From the NCBI GenBank assembly GCA_963977185.1, contig CAXBNV010000040.1, positions 1 to 12,902 of the forward strand: a DNA stretch of 12,902 nucleotides. Direction: 5' to 3'. A program made the position numbers and the translations under genes. The notes beneath the pieces were generated by a model that ran no database searches, was not told where the DNA came from, and was given only the letters and a program-made list of their open reading frames with translations. Positions 7,275 through 12,902 of the stretch are shown one piece after another; the stretch's first letter is position 1; the number at the start of each line of letters is the position of its first letter. This DNA comes from CAXBNV01 sp963977185 (GTDB lineage: Bacteria; Pseudomonadota; Gammaproteobacteria; JAGOUU01).

Positions 7275-7868
7275 ATGAAAATTAATAAATTAAGGCTAGA
7301 AATAAAAGAAGCTACTCAAGAAAACATTATAGATATAAGTAAGTTAAGTATAATGGCATCAGGTGGCATGGATGAGTTTTTTTTTGGTGATTTGCAAGAA
7401 GGAGTTAATGCTGAACAATTTCTTTGCAAGTTATATAAGAAGGAAAAAAGTGAATTATATTACATACACAGTTTAGTTTGTTTATTAGACAATGAAGTAG
7501 TTGGGATTGCTCAAAGTTATGACATGAGGTATTTTGAAAGACCAACAGATGATATTCCAGAAGAAAAATTAAGATATTTTAATGATTTTTTTGATCATAG
7601 AATAGATAATAGCCTTTATTTACACGCACTTGGCGTTTATAAACATGCAAGAGGGTATGGAATTGGCACTAAATTACTAGATGCAACTTGCAATAAAGCA
7701 AAAAAATTAAACTTATCTAAAATTAGTTTACATGCTTGGTCTGACAATATCCTAGCTATAAAATTATATAAAAAATATGGTTTTAAAATAAAGAAAGTTA
7801 TAAAAATTAAAAATCATCCTAAATTAAATCATACCTCAGGCATAACTCTTATGGAGTATGCATTATAA
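7275..7868 (+). CDS. GNAT-family N-acetyltransferase
   Basis: A 197-aa protein, normal length for a GCN5-related N-acetyltransferase that moves an acetyl group from acetyl-CoA to an amine. Acetyl-CoA pyrophosphate-binding motif A is clear: LHALGVYKHARGYGIGTKLL, with R126-x-x-G129-x-G131. Motif B follows as SDNILAIKLYKKYGF (156-170), which holds the usual Asn and Tyr of the family. Residues 80-115 form a longer, acidic insertion (RPTDDIPEEK...) between the early strands and motif A; this region often sets substrate choice. The substrate is unknown: antibiotic, polyamine, ribosomal protein or host protein are all possible. It follows the giant gene by 163 bp and ends before a strong hairpin, so it is probably its own unit. 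The ribosome binding site is weak (aaagat). Confidence 0.9.
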   Translation: MKINKLRLEIKEATQENIIDISKLSIMASGGMDEFFFGDLQEGVNAEQFLCKLYKKEKSELYYIHSLVCLLDNEVVGIAQSYDMRYFERPTDDIPEEKLRYFNDFFDHRIDNSLYLHALGVYKHARGYGIGTKLLDATCNKAKKLNLSKISLHAWSDNILAIKLYKKYGFKIKKVIKIKNHPKLNHTSGITLMEYAL

Positions 7869-7903
7869 TTTACAAGTTAAAAAGTCTAATGATAGATGCA
7901 AAT

Positions 7904-7948
7904 AACTAATTTAGCTTGACATTGATGGAGTAATAAGCTAAATTAGTT
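7904..7948 (+). terminator. Hairpin terminator after the acetyltransferase gene
   Basis: A perfect 14-bp stem (7904-7917 aactaatttagctt with 7935-7948) encloses a 17-nt loop, 35 nt beyond the acetyltransferase stop. Thymines follow, but the tract is interrupted (tttgtt). A TTGACA hexamer straddles the stem-loop junction, so part of the hairpin may also serve as promoter DNA for the kinase gene. Confidence 0.55.
7916..7944 (+). promoter_or_regulatory. Possible sigma-70 promoter for the kinase gene
   Basis: A perfect -35 hexamer TTGACA (7916-7921) is followed after exactly 17 nt by TAAATT (7939-7944), which matches the TATAAT consensus at four of six positions. Transcription would start about 100 nt before the kinase ATG. 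The -10 is weak, and AT-rich DNA gives chance matches. Confidence 0.3.
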
Positions 7949-8055
7949 TGTTAGCTGTATTTCTTAAGGCTGGCTGTTAACAATAATAAACAGGATTAAG
8001 TGAGAAGGATTTTTATTATTATACAAAAGTAATTAATTATGAGGTCATTATATTT

Positions 8056-9366
8056 ATGAGTGCTGATGCTGTAAGCTCTATTAAGACATTAATAAAGCTT
8101 CCAAAAATTGAAGCTTTAATTGCAGGGTTACAAAAGCAACAAGAGTTTAAATATGATGATTTAAGCGCAGAGTTTAAGGGGAAAATTAGTCAAGATGAAT
8201 ATGGAGTCTTGCTTTATAATCTTATTCAAATGTTATTAACTAATAAAAACGTTTTAAATCATTTAATTAAAGATGGCGTGATAAGATTAAAAAAACATCT
8301 GGTACATGATGTTAGGAATCCATTATCATTACCTAGAACAGTACAGATATATACTGATAAGCATGAAAATTATAATGCGATATTAGAAACTAAAAGTAAA
8401 TTATCTGGTGGCAAACAAGATCCTTTTAAAAATAAAAAAATAAAAAAAGGCGCTTATAAAACTTGTAAAACATCTTATCTTTTAAATCCTAAAGAAGGGA
8501 ATGTAGGGGATAAACAAAATATTAAAGTATCTTTGGTTATTAAATGTAATCCAGCAATAAAAGGGCAAGGGCAAGATGATTTATTCAAAGAAGCTACTAT
8601 CTCATTGATGACAGATGCAGGTTTAGACTCATACGCTATTATGCATAAGTGTTATAAAAAAATTACTTTTTATTGTCAAAAAGGCGAGTCTTTAGATAAT
8701 TTTTTAAGAAATAAAGATTTATATGACACGTTGTCTCTAGATGATAAACAAGATATATTTAAATGTTTATTAATTGAAATAAGTGTGTTGCATAAAATTC
8801 AAGTAATACATCAAGATATTAAACCAGAAAATATAATAATATTTTATGATGATGTAAACCATAAATATTACGCTAAATTAAATGATTTTGGTCTGTGTAA
8901 TAAAGTGCAAAATGGAGCAATGGCAACGCTAGGGTATGAGTCTCCCGAAATGGTTGAGTCAAATTTCATAAAGGAATCTTATGGTGCAATATGTTGCTCT
9001 AGTACTTTAGCTAAATTTTCAGCAAGTAATGATAGAAATAAGAATCATAAAGAGCCTGATATAAAAAATGATATTTGGGCTTTAGGCATTGTTTATCTAG
9101 AACTTTTTTATAATCACTTATTGTTTAAACAAGAAAAATCTCAGTCATCATCATGGTTTTGCAGCTCAACAGAAGTTAAATATATCAGATATGATATGCA
9201 TGCAATTTCAGAAAGTTTTTTTCAGAATGTATTGATGCATTTAGCGGTTTCAGATTCTTTTTTATCAGGGCTATTAGAGTATAATAGAGATAAAAGGGTC
9301 TCAGCTGAGCAAGCGTTAGAATTAATGGAAAAATGTTTTTCAAAAAAAACTAAATTGAGTTGTTAA
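8056..9366 (+). CDS. Eukaryotic-type serine/threonine protein kinase
   Basis: A 436-aa protein with a complete kinase catalytic core. Residues 1-90 are a helical N-terminal extension. The nucleotide loop is degenerate (KKGAYKTCKTSYLL, 130-143). The ATP-anchoring Lys is in VIK (K163) and the probable helix-C Glu is E179. The catalytic loop is HQDIKPEN (D254, K256, N259) and the metal-binding DFG is 277-279. The activation segment is short, with SPE at 296-298 in place of APE. NDIWALG holds the helix-F Asp (D339), and R414 in RDKRVS fits subdomain XI. HRD is HQD, so this is a non-RD kinase. About 38 residues separate SPE from D339, a longer stretch than usual, with a Cys pair. No membrane helix or PASTA domain is present, unlike bacterial PknB, so a cytosolic or secreted LegK-like effector is more likely (inference). 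Start support: GAGGT at 8041-8045, 10 nt upstream of ATG. Target unknown. Confidence 0.88.
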   Translation: MSADAVSSIKTLIKLPKIEALIAGLQKQQEFKYDDLSAEFKGKISQDEYGVLLYNLIQMLLTNKNVLNHLIKDGVIRLKKHLVHDVRNPLSLPRTVQIYTDKHENYNAILETKSKLSGGKQDPFKNKKIKKGAYKTCKTSYLLNPKEGNVGDKQNIKVSLVIKCNPAIKGQGQDDLFKEATISLMTDAGLDSYAIMHKCYKKITFYCQKGESLDNFLRNKDLYDTLSLDDKQDIFKCLLIEISVLHKIQVIHQDIKPENIIIFYDDVNHKYYAKLNDFGLCNKVQNGAMATLGYESPEMVESNFIKESYGAICCSSTLAKFSASNDRNKNHKEPDIKNDIWALGIVYLELFYNHLLFKQEKSQSSSWFCSSTEVKYIRYDMHAISESFFQNVLMHLAVSDSFLSGLLEYNRDKRVSAEQALELMEKCFSKKTKLSC

Positions 9367-9422
9367 TTTATATAGTAAATATTATATCAAATAAACTTAT
9401 TATAAATTAAATTTTTATTATA

Positions 9423-9460
9423 AATGACTTTAATAAATTTAATGTTTTATTAGAGTCATT
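9423..9460. terminator. Bidirectional hairpin terminator between convergent genes
   Basis: A 15-bp stem (9423-9437 with 9446-9460, one G·T pair) and 8-nt loop lie between the kinase gene (ends 9366) and the leftward membrane-protein gene (ends 9468). It is well placed to stop transcription from both sides. It is AT-rich, so folding strength is modest. Confidence 0.6.
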
Positions 9461-9467
9461 AAGCATA

Positions 9468-9770
9468 TTATTTAAATCCAAAATATTTAGTTAAATATAA
9501 AAACCATTGAAGTAATTCGTTATGAAAAACACCAATAATTATGACAACTATAAAAATTATAATAACTGGTCTAGTTCTTGTAATTACGGAAAGAAATAAC
9601 AATGCTAGAATTAAAAAGAAAACTCCAGCACGTCCTGCTAATACTTTTGATGCTACAGCAGATGCTCCTTCTTTAAGTTCATCTGCTCCAGCATAGCCTT
9701 TTGTAGTATTCTGCTCTTGAATTTGAAAAGTATTTTTTTCGTTTAAATTAATAAAGTCATTAATATTCAT
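9468..9770 (-). CDS. Small two-helix membrane protein, unknown function
   Basis: A 100-aa protein. Residues 1-45 are polar, with a small-residue stretch GASAVASKVLAGRAG. Two hydrophobic helices follow, about 49-64 (VFFLILALLFLSVI) and 69-83 (VIIIFIVVIIIGVF), joined by a short positively charged turn (TRTRP). An amphipathic tail ends in KYFGFK. The short basic turn predicts that the loop is cytoplasmic and both ends are periplasmic, but with so few charges this is tentative. It lies 44 nt downstream of ygfZ on the same strand and is probably co-transcribed with it. The layout loosely recalls small pilin-like or phage-shock-type membrane proteins, but I see no diagnostic motif and assign no function. 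Confidence 0.7.
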   Translation of the reverse strand: MNINDFINLNEKNTFQIQEQNTTKGYAGADELKEGASAVASKVLAGRAGVFFLILALLFLSVITRTRPVIIIFIVVIIIGVFHNELLQWFLYLTKYFGFK

Positions 9771-9804
9771 AATAATAGCTATATTAGTAATAAATAATTA
9801 TTAT

Positions 9805-9828
9805 AGTTTATAAATTAATTTATAAACT
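9805..9828. repeat. Perfect 24-bp palindrome over the ygfZ stop codon
   Basis: The sequence agtttataaatt-aatttataaact reads the same on both strands and includes the last codons and stop (9815-9817) of ygfZ. It can form a 10-bp hairpin with a tiny loop, or serve as a dyad protein-binding site. As an attenuating structure it would sit between ygfZ and the downstream membrane-protein gene. Such palindromes do arise by chance in DNA this AT-rich. Confidence 0.6.
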
Positions 9829-10684
9829 TTATTTCTTGAGAAATATATTTATTATCTATAGATGCTAATAAATATATTTTATTTTTTATAATACAATAAT
9901 CTATAACTTCACCAGTTTTAATATTTTCATTATTTTGTAAAAAATAACTATTTATAAGATTATTATTTAGATTTGTATTTGAAGACATACCTGAAAGTAT
10001 AAGTGCTGATTTTTTTAATTTAGCTTTATATTCTGTTCTGGCAATAATTTCCTGGCCTAAATAACAACCTTTTTTAAAATTAATAATATTTAATTTTGGT
10101 AACTCTAAATTATGAGACAAAAATTGTTCATTAGTAATTTGTGATATTATTGGTATTTTAGAATTAATAAAAGTTATTTTCCAAAAATTATTATCTAACT
10201 TTTCTTTATTTAAAATATTTACATCTTTAGTTTTGTTAATTAATTTTAATGTTAATTTATTATTGGGAAATTCTATTGAAATTAAATCGTCTTTTTCTTC
10301 AGATTCAGTGTTGATTAAATAAACATTAAATTCATCGGTAACTTTATTGATATTTATTTTAGAAAATAGGCCATACTTTTTTAAACTTTTAAATATATTT
10401 AAGCCATTATTGCCTGGGTTAATTAAGTAGATAATTTCTTCGTTATCAATATTTGTTAAATATAAAAAGAAAACTCCCATAAGTCTGCCTTTTATATTGC
10501 AATAAGCTGTGCAGATAGCTTGTTCAGTTTTTAATAGGTTGATATCATTAGTTATTTGCCCTTGCAAAAAATCGAATTTATCGCTACCTGTTATTTTATA
10601 TATATCAAACTCAGTAATTGGCGTTTCAGTTTTATTCTCAGTTAACTTGATTAAATCTATATTGTTTAAAATGCTTAATTCCAT
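9815..10684 (-). CDS. ygfZ: Folate-binding protein YgfZ (Fe-S cluster assembly/repair factor)
   Basis: A 289-aa member of the YgfZ/GcvT-like family, close to the usual bacterial length of 300-330. The diagnostic motif is intact: FKKGCYLGQEIIARTEY at 203-219, with C207 and the GQE triplet. The N-terminal half has the expected GSDKFDFLQGQITND (33-47) and YCNIKGRLMGVF (61-72) signatures. In E. coli, YgfZ uses tetrahydrofolate and supports the activity of certain Fe-S enzymes, including the tRNA-modifying MiaB, in the cytoplasm. The protein is Asn/Ile/Lys-rich and the middle region is poorly conserved, consistent with AT-driven drift. It is divergent from serS with only 79 bp between start codons, and is followed by a small membrane-protein gene. 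No Shine-Dalgarno sequence is evident. Confidence 0.93.
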   Translation of the reverse strand: MELSILNNIDLIKLTENKTETPITEFDIYKITGSDKFDFLQGQITNDINLLKTEQAICTAYCNIKGRLMGVFFLYLTNIDNEEIIYLINPGNNGLNIFKSLKKYGLFSKININKVTDEFNVYLINTESEEKDDLISIEFPNNKLTLKLINKTKDVNILNKEKLDNNFWKITFINSKIPIISQITNEQFLSHNLELPKLNIINFKKGCYLGQEIIARTEYKAKLKKSALILSGMSSNTNLNNNLINSYFLQNNENIKTGEVIDYCIIKNKIYLLASIDNKYISQEIKFIN

Positions 10685-10713
10685 AATTTTTATTGCTTTT
10701 CTATTTAGATAAA

Positions 10714-10742
10714 TTAATATAATACCTTATATTCATTATAAT
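10714..10742 (+). promoter_or_regulatory. Probable serS promoter
   Basis: A perfect TATAAT (10737-10742) lies 17 nt downstream of TTAATA (10714-10719, four of six matches to TTGACA). Transcription would begin near 10749, giving a leader of only about 15 nt without a visible Shine-Dalgarno sequence. The 79-bp ygfZ-serS gap must also contain the ygfZ promoter, so the two divergent promoters probably overlap. Confidence 0.45.
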
Positions 10743-10763
10743 TTTTATATATTTTTAAATGCC

Positions 10764-12041
10764 ATGTTAGATTATAAATACATTAAGCAAAATACCCAAG
10801 AAGTTATAGATAATTTAAAACAGCGAGGTTTTGAATTAGATATTAATTTAATATCAGAAATAGATGTAAAAAGAGCATCATTGCAAAAAGAACTAGAGGC
10901 TTTGCAAAGCGCAAGAAATAAGAGTTCAAAAGAAATAGGAATATTAAAATCTCAAGGTAAGGATGTTACTGAAACTTTAAAACAAGTTAGTGATTTTGGC
11001 GACAGAATAAAAGAATTAAAAGATAATTTAGAAATTATTAAAACAGAATTTCAAAATTATTTACTTACGATACCTAATTTATTAGATAAAACTGTACCAT
11101 ATGGTAAAACAGAAGATGATAATAAATTAATAAGAACTTGGGGTGAAATACCTAAGTTTGATTTTCAAGTAAAAGATCATGTTGAGCTTGGCGAAATAGG
11201 TCAAGGTATAGACTTTAAATCCGCTGCTAAACTATCAGGCTCAAGATTTGTTGTATTAAGAAATCGAGTTGCAAAGTTACATAGGGCTTTGGCGCAATTT
11301 ATGCTAGATTTGCATTGTAATGAACATGGTTATGAAGAAGTGTCAGTGCCATTATTAGTTAATCTTGAGATGCTAGAAGGTACAGGCCAATTACCTAAAT
11401 TTAAAGAAGATCAGTTTTATACGAATTTGAATAATCAAGAATATGGTCTTATACCAACAGCAGAGGTGCCATTAACTAATCTAGTTAGAGATTCTATTTT
11501 AAGCTCTAAAGATTTACCATTAAAATTTGCAAGTCACTCAAGTTGCTTTAGAAGCGAAGCAGGATCATATGGTAAAGATACTAAAGGTATGATAAGACTA
11601 CATCAATTTGAAAAAGTTGAATTAGTACATATTTGTCGCAAAGAAGATTCTTTTGACGAATTAGAAAAATTAATTAAAAATGCAGAAAAAGTTCTGCAGT
11701 TATTAAAATTACCATATAAAGTTATTGCTTTATGTAGTGGTGATATTGGCTTTGGGGCTGCAAAAACTTATGACATAGAAGTTTGGGTCCCATCGCAAAA
11801 TAAATACAGAGAAATATCTTCTTGTAGTAATTGCGGTGATTTCCAGGCAAGAAGAATGCTTGCAAGATATAAAGATTTATCAGATAGTAAAGATACGCAA
11901 TTATTGCATACTTTAAATGGCTCTGGACTTGCAGTTGGTAGAGCTTTAGTTGCGGTACTAGAAAACTATCAAAATTCTGATGGTAGCATTAATGTTCCTG
12001 AAATATTGCAGCCATATATGAATGGTAAAACTGTTATTTAA
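10764..12041 (+). CDS. serS: Seryl-tRNA synthetase
   Basis: A 425-aa class II aminoacyl-tRNA synthetase that charges tRNA-Ser (and tRNA-Sec where present) with serine; E. coli SerS is 430 aa, so this is full length. Residues 1-105 form the long antiparallel coiled-coil arm that grips the tRNA variable arm. The serine-binding TxE loop is TAEVPLTN (232-239). Motif 2 is FRSEAGSYGKDTKG (262-275) and motif 3 is NGSGLAVGRALVAVLEN (385-401) with R393. SSCSNCGDFQARR (352-364) is also typical. The start MLDYKYIKQN aligns with the family start MLDP. Sequence signatures look gammaproteobacterial. The gene is less AT-extreme than its neighbours, as expected for a conserved enzyme. A bidirectional terminator follows the stop codon. 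Confidence 0.98.
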   Translation: MLDYKYIKQNTQEVIDNLKQRGFELDINLISEIDVKRASLQKELEALQSARNKSSKEIGILKSQGKDVTETLKQVSDFGDRIKELKDNLEIIKTEFQNYLLTIPNLLDKTVPYGKTEDDNKLIRTWGEIPKFDFQVKDHVELGEIGQGIDFKSAAKLSGSRFVVLRNRVAKLHRALAQFMLDLHCNEHGYEEVSVPLLVNLEMLEGTGQLPKFKEDQFYTNLNNQEYGLIPTAEVPLTNLVRDSILSSKDLPLKFASHSSCFRSEAGSYGKDTKGMIRLHQFEKVELVHICRKEDSFDELEKLIKNAEKVLQLLKLPYKVIALCSGDIGFGAAKTYDIEVWVPSQNKYREISSCSNCGDFQARRMLARYKDLSDSKDTQLLHTLNGSGLAVGRALVAVLENYQNSDGSINVPEILQPYMNGKTVI

Positions 12042-12049
12042 TTAAGATT

Positions 12050-12104
12050 GCAAAGTAAGAATAAAACATAAGCAAAGATAATATTAGTTTTGTTTTTGCT
12101 TTGC
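12050..12104. terminator. Bidirectional terminator between serS and the convergent orphan gene
   Basis: The arms gcaaagtaagaataaaac (12050-12067) and gttttgtttttgctttgc (12087-12104) pair over 18 positions on the + strand transcript, allowing three G·U pairs, around a 19-nt loop. The flanks (attaagatt and aagatttaatt) extend the stem partially. It starts 9 nt after the serS stop, and the opposing gene ends at 12114. The wobble pairs favour the + strand transcript; the - strand transcript would have A·C mismatches. Confidence 0.65.
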
Positions 12105-12113
12105 AAGATTTAA

Positions 12114-12710
12114 TTAAAATTTTAAAAGCTCAATCTGGCTAATATATTTTTTTATATTATTTTCATAATTTGTTAGAACTTCATATTGTAACTCAACAAA
12201 TTCTAAAGGAATTTTTTCTACGTTATTACATTGATTTAGAAGTTCTTTTATATTATTTGCTTGATTCATTGAGCTATCCCTTATTTTAATAAGTTGGATT
12301 TTTGTTATAAGAATTTTTTTTTCTTGAACAGATATTAAGTTTTGTAATAATGCTACAAGCTCATTAATAGATTTTTTATTTCTAGCTACATTTATAAATT
12401 CTAATTTATTTAAGATAGAGTTGTACATTGAAAATGATAAAATAGACAAATCTGGGTAATTAGTTCTTTTTATTAAAGCATATATAGCAATAATGCTATA
12501 TATAGGAACATCACTAGTAAAAATATATTTTAAATTAAATAATATTTCTAATTGCTTATACTGCAAAATAGATTGTTCTACTCTTTTTGCTATGTCTTCA
12601 GACATTATCTTTAATATTTTATTATTATTAGATATAAGCTCTATCAAGTTAACTTTTTGTTTTCTCTGTAAATATTGACTGATACTTACAACATTTGTCT
12701 TATTAGCCAT
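12114..12710 (-). CDS. Helical protein of unknown function
   Basis: A 198-aa protein I do not recognise. It starts MANKTNVVSISQYLQRKQK and appears almost entirely helical, with Leu/Ile/Asn/Lys-rich heptad-like stretches, most clearly at 125-198. Residues 66-83 (TSDVPIYSIIAIYALIKR) are the most hydrophobic but are short and interrupted for a membrane segment. There is no signal peptide. The start is supported by AAGG (12717-12720 on the complement) 6 nt before ATG. It converges on serS and is separated from it by a hairpin terminator. Its upstream region runs into the right-hand inverted repeat, so its promoter lies within about 130 bp of a probable mobile-element end. The reading frame is long and has a good ribosome binding site, so the gene is probably real. 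Confidence 0.7.
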   Translation of the reverse strand: MANKTNVVSISQYLQRKQKVNLIELISNNNKILKIMSEDIAKRVEQSILQYKQLEILFNLKYIFTSDVPIYSIIAIYALIKRTNYPDLSILSFSMYNSILNKLEFINVARNKKSINELVALLQNLISVQEKKILITKIQLIKIRDSSMNQANNIKELLNQCNNVEKIPLEFVELQYEVLTNYENNIKKYISQIELLKF

Positions 12711-12796
12711 AATTTACCTTAAACCACTACATATATTAAGATACTAACCCCCTATACTATTATTATAGTTGACTTGCTTTGACAATAAATCAAAAA

Positions 12797-12826
12797 TTTC
12801 TTTATCCAAATTATTAAATAAAGAAA
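12797..12826. other. Short hairpin between orphan gene and right inverted repeat
   Basis: Perfect 9-bp arms (tttctttat, 12797-12805, and ataaagaaa, 12818-12826) flank a 12-nt loop. It sits upstream of the leftward orphan gene and 15 nt inside the probable mobile-element boundary. It could be a terminator protecting the gene from read-through, or chance in AT-rich DNA. Confidence 0.35.
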
Positions 12827-12841
12827 CTATGGGTCATGAAT

Positions 12842-12893
12842 CAGGGTCACCTCATTAAAATCCTTTTGTGCAAACTAAAGTTTGCCATTTCCT
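12842..12893 (-). repeat. Right copy of 52-bp terminal inverted repeat (probable insertion-sequence end)
   Basis: The reverse complement of this segment equals positions 1-52 with a single difference. The inner flank (gggtcatgaat) is unlike the inner flank of the left copy (gtgtgagcaag on the other strand), which places the element boundary at or next to CAGGG. The copy continues outward to at least 12893 and probably past the window edge. The internal hairpin is at 12870-12885. Confidence 0.85.
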
Positions 12894-12902
12894 TTAAAAA
12901 AG

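Noticed and set aside
9427..9436. CRISPR, tRNA or rRNA genes anywhere in the window
   Set aside because: I scanned all gaps and saw no regularly spaced repeats, no cloverleaf with a TTCRANYY T-loop, and no rRNA-like sequence.
10509..10712. Rightward 67-aa frame antisense to the ygfZ start
   Set aside because: It overlaps the well-supported ygfZ N-terminus and would run through the serS promoter region.
12493..12678. Rightward 61-aa frame within the orphan gene near the right end
   Set aside because: It is antisense to a longer frame that has a proper Shine-Dalgarno sequence.
1..12902. Whole window as a composite transposon
   Set aside because: It contains serS and ygfZ, which are core genes, and no target duplication is visible. 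Two independent insertions of the same element explain the inverted ends more simply.

Overview
The window is very AT-rich and looks like chromosomal DNA of a host-associated bacterium. The seryl-tRNA synthetase has signatures closer to gammaproteobacteria (Legionella/Coxiella/Francisella side) than to Rickettsiales, for example FRSEAGSYGKDTKG in motif 2 and a NxPEILQPYMNG-type C-terminus. I therefore favour an intracellular or protist-associated gammaproteobacterium, with moderate-to-low confidence. No tRNA, rRNA, CRISPR array or intact transposase gene was seen.

Layout. (1) Both edges carry the same 52-bp sequence in inverted orientation (1-52 and 12842-12893, 51/52 identical). It diverges abruptly on the inner side, as expected if two copies of one mobile element lie just outside the window. 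(2) Positions 117-9366 are an accessory block of five genes with long AT-rich gaps: an endonuclease/exonuclease/phosphatase (EEP)-fold protein (-), a 407-aa lysine-rich unknown (+), a 1342-aa repeat protein (+), a GNAT acetyltransferase (+) and a eukaryotic-type protein kinase (+). A decayed, frameshifted transposase N-terminus (about 2807-2928, -) lies between the 407-aa and 1342-aa genes. (3) Positions 9468-12710 look like ordinary chromosome: a small two-helix membrane protein and ygfZ on the - strand, serS divergent on the + strand, and a helical orphan protein converging on serS. Hairpin terminators separate most transcription units.

How the genes may work together. serS and ygfZ are housekeeping genes (tRNA charging; folate-dependent Fe-S cluster maintenance). 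The accessory block resembles a small effector island: eukaryotic-like enzymes, a giant low-complexity protein with a nuclear-localisation-like basic cluster, single-gene units, and insertion-sequence debris. No secretion apparatus is encoded here, so the effector role is inference.

Most notable observations. The EEP protein appears circularly permuted: the SDH catalytic motif normally at the C-terminus sits at residues 51-53, before the SWN motif at 93-95. The 1342-aa protein carries four diverged copies of an unrecognised module (A-x-x-ELK-x-K/R-Y ... EIFY ... SYxEIIxxLK).
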